A DNA stretch of 28,237 nt from positions 1-28,237 of the forward strand of contig JBKHXU010000211.1 of assembly GCA_046565865.1 (NCBI GenBank), written 5' to 3'. Within the stretch, counting starts at the first letter, position 1, and every line of letters begins with the position of its first letter. The notes beneath the pieces are model-generated. The model had not been told where the DNA came from, made no database searches, and saw only the letters and a program-made list of their open reading frames with translations. This stretch comes from JBKHXU01 sp046565865. GTDB taxonomy: Bacteria; Pseudomonadota; Gammaproteobacteria; Acidiferrobacterales; Sulfurifustaceae. Shown here in pieces: positions 1-6,957 of this stretch. Position numbers and translations under genes: made by a program.

Positions 1-661
1 AGAACACGCCGATGCCTTCCGGACCCAGCAACCATTTGTGCGCGTCGGCCATGAGGAAATCGATATTGCACGCCTGAACGTCGTGCCGAATGGCGCCGAG
101 ACTTTGAATCGCATCGACACAGAACGCAATGTTACGTGCTCGACATTCGGCACCGAGGCGTTCGAGATCAAGTCGCAGCCCGCTCGCATACTGCACCGAG
201 CTGATCGACAGCACGCGTGTGCGCGGGTCCGCGGCGTCCAACAGCACCTGTTCCGGATCTGTGCCGCGCAGATCCACCTCGCGCACCTGCACGCCGTAAC
301 GCGCGAGCGACTCCCATACGATACGGTTGGATGGGAATTCTTCGTCGCTGATAACGACATTGTCACCTGCTTGCCACGGAAAGCCGTGAGCGACGATGGA
401 AAGCGCCTCGGATGTATTCTTCACGAATGCAATGTCGTCGGGCGACGGCGCGGCAATCAGATGCGCGGCCTGTTGCCGTGTCCTTTGTTCGGTCGCGAGC
501 CAATCGTCATAGTGGACCGCGCCGTACGTTTGGTTTTCGTCGGCAAAACGCGTCACGGCGTCGCGCGTGCGGCGCGGCCACGGCGCGACAGCGGCATGGT
601 TGAGGTAAATCCAAGGTGACGCGAGTGAGAATTCGCTCGCTAACAGCGCTTCCGGTGCCAT
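1..661 (-). CDS. Class V aminotransferase (PLP-dependent), C-terminus cut by window edge
   Basis: Reading the minus strand from the ATG at 661 gives about 220 codons with no stop before the window edge, so the C-terminal part lies outside. The N-terminus contains YLNHAAVAPWP, a typical opening of class V aminotransferases (cysteine desulfurase, isopenicillin-N epimerase and related groups). Around residue 80 comes KNTSEALS, the cofactor-phosphate binding region. Later come CVDAIQSLGA (Asp of the PLP pyridine contact) and ADAHKWLLGPEG, in which Lys209 is the expected Schiff-base lysine. The position of this lysine fits a protein of roughly 380-400 residues. The substrate cannot be told: a desulfurase is not favoured over an epimerase or an aminotransferase, because the C-terminal cysteine loop is not in view. 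The HExxH lipoprotein gene ends 54 nt upstream on the same strand, so co-transcription is possible. Confidence 0.9.
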   Translation of the reverse strand, partial: MAPEALLASEFSLASPWIYLNHAAVAPWPRRTRDAVTRFADENQTYGAVHYDDWLATEQRTRQQAAHLIAAPSPDDIAFVKNTSEALSIVAHGFPWQAGDNVVISDEEFPSNRIVWESLARYGVQVREVDLRGTDPEQVLLDAADPRTRVLSISSVQYASGLRLDLERLGAECRARNIAFCVDAIQSLGAIRHDVQACNIDFLMADAHKWLLGPEGIGVF

Positions 662-715
662 GGCGCCTAAACGATATTGAGACCGCTAGTTTGGCAGACT
701 CGCCGCCGAAGGTCG

Positions 716-1204
716 TTAGGAAGCCGTCGGCGTCGTCAGCGGCCCACCACAACGCACGAAGGCGTCGGAGGCGTGAATCGCGTTCTCCGCGTTGGGAAAT
801 CCGCCAGCCCACAAAAGGTAATGAACGAACTCGTGCGGCGCGACGCTGCAGCTCACCAGCGTAATCTGGCCGGTGACAAAGTCGGTATAACCGCTGTATT
901 CGCGGCCATCGACGACGATGGGATTTTTGACCACACGCACCACAGGCCCGGGTGCCGTGAGATTCATGCACGCCGATACCTGTAGGTAGGCGCGCTCACA
1001 GTCGGAAGCAGGAAAATAACGCGGCGCGTCGACATCAAAGCTGAGCCGCATGCCGCTGGGGCCGGCGTAGTCATAAGCCGTCGGTGCGGCCGGTGCGGCA
1101 TTCACCGATGTGCCGTCGCCGGGATGGGCGACGCTACCCGGATCATGGCCGCAGCCGAAAAGTAAGACACTGCAGGTTGAAAGCACTGAAACGAAAGCGC
1201 GCAA
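716..1204 (-). CDS. Small lipoprotein with HExxH zinc-peptidase-like motif
   Basis: A 162-residue protein of unknown family. It starts at a TTG; the next in-frame upstream codons lead to a TAG without another usual start, and GTG at 1186 is an alternative. Residues 1-17 form a short hydrophobic signal that ends in LFGC, a lipobox with Cys18 as the lipidation site. After a Pro/Ala-rich linker the folded part contains Cys69, Cys79, Cys119 and Cys151, which could form periplasmic disulfides. HEFVH at 124-128 matches the HExxH zinc motif, and His144 or Glu140 further on could be a third ligand. What is seen is the motif and the lipobox. That it is an active metallopeptidase is inference, and the protein is short for one. 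It lies upstream of the aminotransferase gene on the same strand. Confidence 0.7.
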   Translation of the reverse strand: MRAFVSVLSTCSVLLFGCGHDPGSVAHPGDGTSVNAAPAAPTAYDYAGPSGMRLSFDVDAPRYFPASDCERAYLQVSACMNLTAPGPVVRVVKNPIVVDGREYSGYTDFVTGQITLVSCSVAPHEFVHYLLWAGGFPNAENAIHASDAFVRCGGPLTTPTAS

Positions 1205-1769
1205 GCCACGAATTCCACAAAGAGAAGAAGCCTATTTTGGCTATTGGCCGCACGAAGAAAATGCCAAAAGGACCAGCGGGCTGCCCACGCCGCCGTAAGG
1301 CCGAATTGCGCATAATGTGTATTATGTTAAATGTAAAAGACGACTGTTCGCTTTCGGAGAGCGGCACACCTTGGCGCATCTTCTCGATGTTGGGCTGCGG
1401 ATGTAGCGCGTCGTTCCCTTGGTCCTACCGTTCGCTTCGTTTACCTCAAAGGCAGCTACGAACTGCTACGACGACGACTATGTCGCCGCGCGAACCATTT
1501 CATGAAAGCCCCTCAATTCCAGCAGCTCGAAGAGCCGGAAGACGCGGTCGTTGTCGATGCATCGCTCTCAATAGACGAAGCCGTGACGCATATAGAGGGA
1601 TGCCCTCCAACTTTGATCGGTCCGTTCCGCCGCCTCCGAACGGGATCGTTGTTACCGTTCGGCCAAAATACGTTACCGCCTTTTATTTCTACGCTCCACC
1701 CGTGAAAAATGCCCTAGTTCGATCGATCGGCGGATGACGCGACTCATTGATCGATTGTCTCAAGCCGCA
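1205..1769. other. Intergenic stretch of 565 bases with a gluconokinase remnant
   Basis: No intact gene was recognised here. The stretch is visibly richer in A and T than its neighbours around 1310-1345. The part from 1430 to 1600 on the plus strand is a decayed gluconokinase end, listed separately. The remaining bases show no coding pattern, RNA gene or strong hairpin that I could support. Confidence 0.6.
1430..1600 (+). pseudogene. Gluconokinase (GntK-type) C-terminal remnant
   Basis: One open frame reads VRFVYLKGSYELL, then RRANHFMKA, then QLEEPEDAVVVDAS and SIDEAVTHIEG. The same order is found in the C-terminal third of the intact gluconokinase at 9137-9637 (VRFVFLKGDPALL, RRIDHFLKA, SLEEPIDAVTIDAA, PVDEVVQRIRG). 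There is a short in-frame loss after HFMKAP. The upstream P-loop part and substrate-binding part are not present in readable form, and the frame runs on into unrelated residues to a stop near 1705. The residue choices are not a simple copy of the window's intact gene, so the remnant may be an older paralogue or a displaced orthologue. Confidence 0.75.
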
Positions 1770-2480
1770 TCACGTCCGCCCCGCTCCGCGCACGGCTGCG
1801 TCACGAGAAATAAAAAACGTGGCGAGCGCGGCTGTCACGTATCCGAAGATCGTAAATCCATATACGGCCAACAGTAAGCACAGTAGGCGGCCTTCGGCGG
1901 TCTTGGGCCAGTACTCCGAGCCCATGGTCGTGAGGATCATCGCGGTCCACCACAAAGCCGTTCCGTAGTCGTTGATTCCCTGCCCCGGCTCGGTGCCGCG
2001 TTCAAACGCGTACATCCCGCCCGCGCCACTAACGAGGATCAGCAACGTCAACAGCATCATGTATCCCAGTCCTCGGCGGCGCATCGCAACTCCGAGCGCT
2101 CGCATTCCCCGGTTCCAAGATGCCAGGAGCCGCAACAGCCGCAGCCCGCGCACCGCACGCGCCGCGCGCAACACGCGCAACGCCCGCACCACACGCAGCG
2201 CCGGAACCGCAAGCGAAACGGCGGTGAGCCAATTGCGGCGCAGGTAAGCAAGTTTATTCGGCGCAAGAAAGAGCTTAACGAAAAAATCGATGAGAAAAAT
2301 CGCCCAGATGAAAATGCCGAGGCGGCTTAGAAACGGCCCGAGCCCTTCCGTCAACTCGACCACAAGCAGCGCGAGCCATACGACGCCGAGGAGCGCCAGT
2401 GGCCGGTCGAGGCGTAGTTCCAATCGGCGCACAAGGCTTGCACGCTGCGCTCGAATCTCTTGCGCAATTTCATCGCTCAT
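1770..2480 (-). CDS. Voltage-gated-type ion channel with atypical selectivity filter
   Basis: A 236-residue inner-membrane protein of the six-transmembrane Ion_trans/Kv-like type. S1-S3 lie at about 28-75. S4 at 96-117 carries Arg at eight successive third positions (96, 99, 102, 105, 108, 111, 114, 117). S5 is at about 140-160, the pore loop at 174-192 and S6 at 197-224. The filter reads TTMGSEYWP in place of the canonical TTVGYGD, so K+ selectivity cannot be assumed. Subfamilies with this type of filter are annotated as ion transporters in proteobacteria, as far as I recall. The start was set at the ATG at 2480 because a perfect AAGGAGG lies 5 nt upstream; the frame extends further, but without such a site. 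DUF2254 lies 77 nt upstream on the same strand and may be co-transcribed. Confidence 0.88.
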   Translation of the reverse strand: MSDEIAQEIRAQRASLVRRLELRLDRPLALLGVVWLALLVVELTEGLGPFLSRLGIFIWAIFLIDFFVKLFLAPNKLAYLRRNWLTAVSLAVPALRVVRALRVLRAARAVRGLRLLRLLASWNRGMRALGVAMRRRGLGYMMLLTLLILVSGAGGMYAFERGTEPGQGINDYGTALWWTAMILTTMGSEYWPKTAEGRLLCLLLAVYGFTIFGYVTAALATFFISRDAAVRGAGRT

Positions 2481-2485
2481 TACGG

Positions 2486-2492
2486 CCTCCTT
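2486..2492 (-). promoter_or_regulatory. Strong Shine-Dalgarno site setting the channel start
   Basis: On the minus strand AAGGAGG stands 5 nt before the ATG at 2480. It is the best ribosome-binding site seen in the window. It decides between this start and a 12-residue longer reading. Confidence 0.8.
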
Positions 2493-2557
2493 TTTTCGGT
2501 ATACCCGCTGCGTCAAAACCTAAACCTGAGGCAACAGCATCCACTCATACACAAGCG

Positions 2558-3805
2558 TCAGGAGAACAGCGTTGAACCCGAGACAGAGCCGAACTCGCGC
2601 CGCAGCTGTTCGCTTTTAACCGAGAGAATGTGGGCTCGCTCAGATCCCGCTACCTGTTGGCAATGCCGAAGAATGTCCTGGATCCTCTCCTGCACGCTGT
2701 AGTGGTCCTTGCCTGCCAGGGCAATCTCGTTGAAACAAAGATCGACGAACGCCTTGTAGCTTGGCTGTTTCAGTTGCAACCAGGAACCGTCCGGGAACAC
2801 AACGGGCCGGGAAAAGTCGCAATGGCGGGTGTAGTGCAGCAGCACCGTTCCGATCTCGTTTAGCGCTTCAATCGCGGTCGTCGGGTCGTTGATCCCCGGA
2901 GACAGCGCGCGCAGCGCCATGTCCGCCATCTGACGTACGCCAAAGCGGACGTCCTGACTGTGAGTACGGGTCAAGTCAATATGGAACAGCGCGACGATTT
3001 TGGATTCGCGTTCGGCTTCAAGGCGGATCGACGTGTGAATGCAAATCAGCCGCGCGCCTTGGTGCAGGTAATCGCCTGGTGTCACGCAGAGCTCGCCCCA
3101 CCAGCGGATACCAGAGAGGAGGGATCGCAACTCTTGCCAATTTACGTCTTGGAGATACCCGCTATTTTTCGATGTGAATGTCGCCTCGAACTGAGTGGCA
3201 GGGTCGCCAGCCGGTGCCAAATTGTGGCTCCCCTCCCCCTTCATGTCGTTCTGAAGATCGGCCAGGGTGGCGACGGCCTGTCGGGTGATTCCCGCGAGGA
3301 TCGTGTTCGACTTGATGCCCTTTGCTATGTGGTGCACGAAATATATCAGGAGCGCCAAACAAATCATGGCCAGCAGAATCGCTATGAATGGTGCGAGCAA
3401 GGGGGCCCGCCCTTCTTCCGGTAGAGACCGAAGCAGCAACATCGCATAGCCGAAGGTGCCGATATAGAACCCAAGGACAAACTGATTGAACAGCGAGCGA
3501 ATAAAGTTTTCGATGACGCGCGGCGTGTACTGTTGCGATACTTGTTGCAGCACCACGATGGTCACCGAGAATAGAACGCCGACGACAGTCATTGCCGCGG
3601 TTGCGATCGATGACAAAAGAAGGCGCGTTCCCTCTACCGTATTTCCGCGCCAGAGCCAGAGCGGCAGGTCACGAGGGACTTTGTTCTCCAACAGTTCGGC
3701 CAATAGCAACAATCCAAGCAGGCTAGTGGCCGTAACGGCAGGCGTGAACCAGAAGGTGGATTTAAGTGTCTCTTGCCAGTAGGAACGACGCGTTTTCACC
3801 GGCAA
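2558..3805 (-). CDS. DUF2254 domain integral membrane protein
   Basis: A 415-residue protein that matches the DUF2254 family in length and layout. Two transmembrane segments lie near residues 19-37 and 63-87, followed by the characteristic VVLQQVSQQYTPRV stretch. Two more segments lie at about 110-126 and 138-157, then a long soluble C-terminal part. That part contains MADMALRALSPGINDPTTA, a hallmark of the family. The function of the family is not established. The first possible start is a TTG at 3805 directly after an in-frame TGA; a GTG two codons later (3799) is equally possible, and neither has a clear ribosome-binding site. The gene is upstream of the channel gene with a 77-nt gap, which suggests a two-gene unit for membrane ion handling; this is inference. 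Confidence 0.88.
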   Translation of the reverse strand: MPVKTRRSYWQETLKSTFWFTPAVTATSLLGLLLLAELLENKVPRDLPLWLWRGNTVEGTRLLLSSIATAAMTVVGVLFSVTIVVLQQVSQQYTPRVIENFIRSLFNQFVLGFYIGTFGYAMLLLRSLPEEGRAPLLAPFIAILLAMICLALLIYFVHHIAKGIKSNTILAGITRQAVATLADLQNDMKGEGSHNLAPAGDPATQFEATFTSKNSGYLQDVNWQELRSLLSGIRWWGELCVTPGDYLHQGARLICIHTSIRLEAERESKIVALFHIDLTRTHSQDVRFGVRQMADMALRALSPGINDPTTAIEALNEIGTVLLHYTRHCDFSRPVVFPDGSWLQLKQPSYKAFVDLCFNEIALAGKDHYSVQERIQDILRHCQQVAGSERAHILSVKSEQLRREFGSVSGSTLFS

Positions 3806-3965
3806 TCAATCACAAGGTGATCGAAGAAGCGCCGCACGTTAGGTGGTTTTCTTGTTTTCGTCATCACTTACGGGTCGCATTCTCCCAGTGGCATTCCATG
3901 GCGAAACAAAGCATTCGCGCCGTTTGTTCGTTAATAGACCGATATGTGTCGAAATAGATCGCGGC

Positions 3966-4160
3966 GTGATAAAAGGAATTATCGGCAGCGTGTGTCTGGC
4001 CGTACTATTTTTTGCCGCATGCCAAACGACGCCGACCGGCCGGCGTCAGTTGCAGCGGTTCCCCGCGGATCAGGTTGCACAAATGAGTGACGCGGCATAT
4101 GGGCAGATGCGGAAGAAGGAGCCGATTGTAATCGGGAGAACTAAAACTACGATGACTTGA
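3966..4160 (+). pseudogene. N-terminal remnant of an M48-type peptidase lipoprotein
   Basis: From a GTG at 3966 the frame gives a 64-residue product. It has a lysine, a hydrophobic stretch and AVLFFAAC, a lipobox. It continues with QTTPTGRRQL and DQVAQMSDAAYGQMRKKEP. That order (Cys, PTGRxQL, then a Q/M/A/Y/QM helix) is the mature N-terminus of M48 family periplasmic metallopeptidases of the LoiP/YcaL kind. The frame then stops at TGA-TAA, and no HExxH catalytic part follows in any frame up to 4500. I read it as a gene whose catalytic domain was lost. A short independent lipoprotein cannot be ruled out. The surrounding sequence is AT-richer than the neighbouring genes. Confidence 0.55.
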
Positions 4161-4502
4161 TAACCAAAAATACGAAAACGGCTACCGTTCCCCTTCGATA
4201 CTCTGGAGGACGACGGCAGCCAAAATGTCAGCTGACACGCTCCAAGCGAGTCTGTAAAAAATTTCTGTGTAACTGGTTCTTCACTCACAGTGGTGCCGCT
4301 CGGGCAGTTCCGACTCCTCGCGCCGGCAGCGGCGATCGCGCCGAGCTGACCGTGCCCGCAACGGTTACGTGCGAAGCGAGCTTCGCCCTATCGGCGAGCT
4401 TGAGCAATAGCGGCTCGACGTGTACCCGCGACTCGCGCCGGGTGCGTCCCGACGTCATACTTTTTCTGCGGTCACAGCGGCCACTACCGCTTGATAATGC
4501 CC
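4161..4502. other. Non-coding stretch of 342 bases
   Basis: Nothing could be recognised here on either strand. The first 100 bases are AT-richer than the flanks and follow directly on the M48 remnant, so the stretch may be its eroded 3' part, but no peptidase motif is left. The last 200 bases are GC-rich, without a convincing start or ribosome-binding site. Confidence 0.5.
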
Positions 4503-4838
4503 TCATCGGCGGCGGACTTCACTCACCATGTACTGATTGCCGAGCGGCTTGATTTGGAAAGACACCGCCTGCCCCGGCTTCAACGCCGCGAGCTGCGCGC
4601 GGTCGGCGACCACGAAGCTCGATACCTGCGCGTCTAGGGCGATTCCAGGTATGGGTTCGTGGCGCAGGGTGATCAGGCCGCGCCGGACATCCACAGCATT
4701 TACCACGCCGGTGCCAACGTGCGTCCGGTCGTCCGGCGGCGCGGGCTGCCGTGGGCTCTCGCCCACCGGCGTTTGAGCTACGGTTTCCACCGCCACGGTG
4801 GCAGATAACGTTACCAATAGCGCCAGTACGGTTCGCAT
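4503..4838 (-). CDS. Periplasmic CusF-fold protein with most metal ligands missing
   Basis: A 111-residue secreted protein. Residues 1-22 form a signal peptide ending in VETVAQ. After a Pro/Asp-rich linker, residues 41-110 follow the CusF/CopB small beta-barrel pattern: GTGVVNAVD, ITLRHEPIPGI, LKPGQAVSFQI, then a final strand. In CusF the Cu(I)/Ag(I) site uses one His, one Trp and two Met. Here the His is kept (His60), but the aligned Trp and Met positions are Leu68, Gln71 and Ser73. Metal binding as in CusF is therefore unlikely, although the fold is. Translation is well supported by AGGAG about 7 nt before the ATG. No efflux pump genes lie nearby. The gene is divergent from the AI-2E transporter gene. 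Confidence 0.78.
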   Translation of the reverse strand: MRTVLALLVTLSATVAVETVAQTPVGESPRQPAPPDDRTHVGTGVVNAVDVRRGLITLRHEPIPGIALDAQVSSFVVADRAQLAALKPGQAVSFQIKPLGNQYMVSEVRRR

Positions 4839-4949
4839 GCGTCACTCCTAGTGAACTTTCGTCGGGTTTCGACCTTATCCCAACGCGAAGGTGCGCGCGT
4901 CAAGCCCACGGAGACCGTCCGGTAGCGGCGGCTGCTCGGCCCGCGCAAA

Positions 4950-6041
4950 ATGGCGCTTGATTCATCGACGAGAAACCCCATGGCGACACGCGGCTTGGAG
5001 ACGCAGCAGCGCACACAGCAGGCGGCGACACGCTGGTCGCTCACCGCCATCGGCATTGCCGTGGCGACCGTCGTCCTCGTCGTCCTGCTCTGGTACATCG
5101 TCGATGTGCTGTTGCTGGTGTTCGCCGCGGCAATGTTGGCATTGCTGTTCCGCGCGCCGGCGGATTGGCTGGCGCGACGCACACCGTTGTCACCCGGTTG
5201 GTCGCTCACCGTCGCGCTGTTCGCCCTCACCGTGCTCGTCGGTCTTGTGGGCTGGTTGTTCGGCCATGTCATCGCCGATCAGGCGGAGCAGTTGGCGCGG
5301 CGACTGCCGGAAATTTTACGCTCGGTGCAGGAGCGCATGACGCGCTACGACTGGGCGATGGAGTACATGCGTCCGGAAAAATTATTGGACGGGAATTCAG
5401 AATTCATCGGCAAGGGGTTGCGCGCGGTCACGACCACATTCGGTGCCATGGCCAACCTTGGTATCGTGCTGCTGATGGCGCTGTTCTTGGCGGCGCAGCC
5501 CAGCCTGTATATAAATGGTTTGGTACGGCTGGTGCCCATTCCGCGGCGGCGGCGCGCGCACGAGGTGCTCAAGGCGACGGGTCACACCCTGCGTCGCTGG
5601 CTGGTGGGGCAGCTGGTGCTGATGCTCGTGGTCACGATCCTGACGAGCACCGGTTTGTGGGCGCTCGGCGTGCCGTACCCGCTGGCGTTGGGCCTGCTCG
5701 CTGGACTGCTGACATTCGTCCCGTACCTTGGCCCGATTCTGGCGGTCGTGCCCGCCGCACTGGTGGCGTTATCCGAGGACACGTTGCTCGCCGCGTACGT
5801 CGTCGGGCTGTACGTCGGGGTGCAGATTGTCGAGGGTCTACTCGAACCCATCGTGCAGCAGCGGGCTGTGTATCTGCCACCGGTGTTGTTGATCTTCGCG
5901 CAGGTCGTCCTCGGCATCCTCCTCGGGCCGCTCGGCGTGGTACTCGCAACGCCGCTCGCGGCGGCAGCCATGGTCGCGGTTAACCTCATCTATATTGAAG
6001 ACGTGCTCGGCGACCGCGGCGCGGGCGCCGCGCATTCATAA
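4950..6041 (+). CDS. AI-2E family transporter (PerM/YdiK-like)
   Basis: A 363-residue inner-membrane permease with the layout of the AI-2E transporter family. There is a pair of transmembrane helices at about 30-70, a third at 77-100, a long amphipathic stretch, then a C-terminal bundle of five helices. The family signature shows as LTFVPYLGPILAVVPA, followed by GLLEPIVQQRAVYLPPVLL and GPLGVVLATPLAAA near the end. Members export autoinducer-2 in some cases and act as Na+/H+ antiporters or have unknown substrates in others; the substrate here is not known. An ATG at 4980 is a possible later start, and neither start has a strong ribosome-binding site. The stop overlaps by six bases with a CorC remnant on the opposite strand. 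Confidence 0.92.
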   Translation: MALDSSTRNPMATRGLETQQRTQQAATRWSLTAIGIAVATVVLVVLLWYIVDVLLLVFAAAMLALLFRAPADWLARRTPLSPGWSLTVALFALTVLVGLVGWLFGHVIADQAEQLARRLPEILRSVQERMTRYDWAMEYMRPEKLLDGNSEFIGKGLRAVTTTFGAMANLGIVLLMALFLAAQPSLYINGLVRLVPIPRRRRAHEVLKATGHTLRRWLVGQLVLMLVVTILTSTGLWALGVPYPLALGLLAGLLTFVPYLGPILAVVPAALVALSEDTLLAAYVVGLYVGVQIVEGLLEPIVQQRAVYLPPVLLIFAQVVLGILLGPLGVVLATPLAAAAMVAVNLIYIEDVLGDRGAGAAHS

Positions 6042-6131
6042 GTCCCGCGGCGGGATCACGAGCACGCGGTCGATGCGCTGGCCGTCCAAATCCTCGATCT
6101 GAACTGGAAATCGTTCGAGCTGAACGCTCGC
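6036..6131 (-). pseudogene. C-terminal remnant of a CorC/HlyC-type transporter
   Basis: On the minus strand a frame that opens just after a TAG reads FPVQIEDLDGQRIDRVLVIPP and ends in TGA. It matches the end of the intact CorC/HlyC protein at 6958-8247 (FEIVDMDNNRIDRVLAVPL) in sequence and in its place at the C-terminus. Only about 30 residues remain; the membrane and CBS parts are absent. The piece is separated from the intact gene by the YqhA-like gene, so it may mark an old tandem duplication or a replaced copy. Confidence 0.65.
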
Positions 6132-6141
6132 CTAGGATCGA

Positions 6142-6663
6142 TCAGTGCTTTTTCGCCAGGGCCGCCGTGCTGCTCATGATTCGTTCGGTCCAGGCCATGG
6201 CAAAGGCAGAGAGCACGAACGTCATGTGGATCACGACCTGCCACAGAATCGTCTCCTGTGACATGTTCGCCGCGTTAATGAACGTTTTGAGCAGATGAAC
6301 CGACGAGATGCCGATAAGCGCGGTGGCGAGTTTGACTTTCAGCACGCCGGCGTTGACATGCGACAGCCATTCCGGTTGGTCGGGATGCCCTTGCAGGTTC
6401 AGTCGCGACACGAATGTTTCGTAACCGCCGACGATCACCATGATGAGCAGGTTGGCGATCATGACCACGTCGATCAGCCCCAGCACGATTAACATGATAT
6501 CCGTGTCAGTCAGGTGGCCGACCTTGCCTACTAGATGCGAGAGTTCCAGCAGGAACTGATAAACGTAAACGCCCTGGGCGACGATCAGCCCTAGATAGAG
6601 CGGCGCCTGCAACCAGCGGCTCCAGAAAATGAACGCGGTCAGTACTTTCAATGAGCGAACCAT
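6142..6663 (-). CDS. yqhA: YqhA/UPF0114 family inner-membrane protein
   Basis: A 173-residue membrane protein of the UPF0114 (TIGR00645) family. The family start SRWLQAPLYLGL lies at residues 14-25. Four transmembrane segments follow: about 18-38, 55-80 (DIMLIVLGLIDVVMIANLL), 110-125 and 140-160. The conserved GGYETFVSRL lies between the second and third. The role of the family is unknown. An ATG at 6663 was chosen over a GTG at 6675 because it leaves AAAAGG at a workable distance and fits the family's N-terminal length. The remnant of a CorC-type gene lies just downstream, and the intact CorC-type gene about 295 nt upstream on the same strand. Confidence 0.9.
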   Translation of the reverse strand: MVRSLKVLTAFIFWSRWLQAPLYLGLIVAQGVYVYQFLLELSHLVGKVGHLTDTDIMLIVLGLIDVVMIANLLIMVIVGGYETFVSRLNLQGHPDQPEWLSHVNAGVLKVKLATALIGISSVHLLKTFINAANMSQETILWQVVIHMTFVLSAFAMAWTERIMSSTAALAKKH

Positions 6664-6748
6664 AGTGTGCAACACCTTTTAGCGTTAAGAACGTCGGTGG
6701 ATGACAAGTATCTTCGGCGGCCGTGCCTGTTAATTGGTTAAACTTTAT

Positions 6749-6764
6749 AAATGCAAATGCATTT
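6749..6764. promoter_or_regulatory. AT-rich inverted repeat upstream of the yqhA-like gene
   Basis: AAATGC-AAAT-GCATTT is a perfect 6-bp inverted repeat in an AT-rich patch about 85 nt before the yqhA-like start. A TATAAA lies beside it on the minus strand and could serve as a -10 box, so the repeat could be an operator. I see no well-placed -35 box. The assignment is weak. Confidence 0.3.
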
Positions 6765-6957
6765 TTATCAGGTCGCAACCATAACCGTCAGTCCTTGACG
6801 AAGCCAAGAAACTAGGCTTTGAACCGAACGAGGGGTTGCTGAGGAGCGGTTTTAGAGCTTTATGAAGACAAGGATCATAGCCAGCGGATTCAATAGCAAG
6901 CGCCATTTTATCGGTATGCTCCTCCGCGTGCCGTAGTGCGGCGCCAGGTGCACCGGT

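Noticed and set aside
1143..1379. Minus-strand frame of 78 codons before the HExxH lipoprotein
   Set aside because: It overlaps the lipoprotein start in another frame and has neither a motif nor a ribosome-binding site.
5165..5983. Plus-strand frame of 272 codons within the AI-2E gene
   Set aside because: It is a shifted frame of a well-supported transporter and is Arg/Gly/Ala-rich without motifs.
6745..6906. Minus-strand small frame of 53 codons between CorC and the yqhA-like gene
   Set aside because: A GGAGGAG lies upstream but too far from the ATG (about 12 nt), and the peptide has no recognisable motif. It may be real but cannot be supported.
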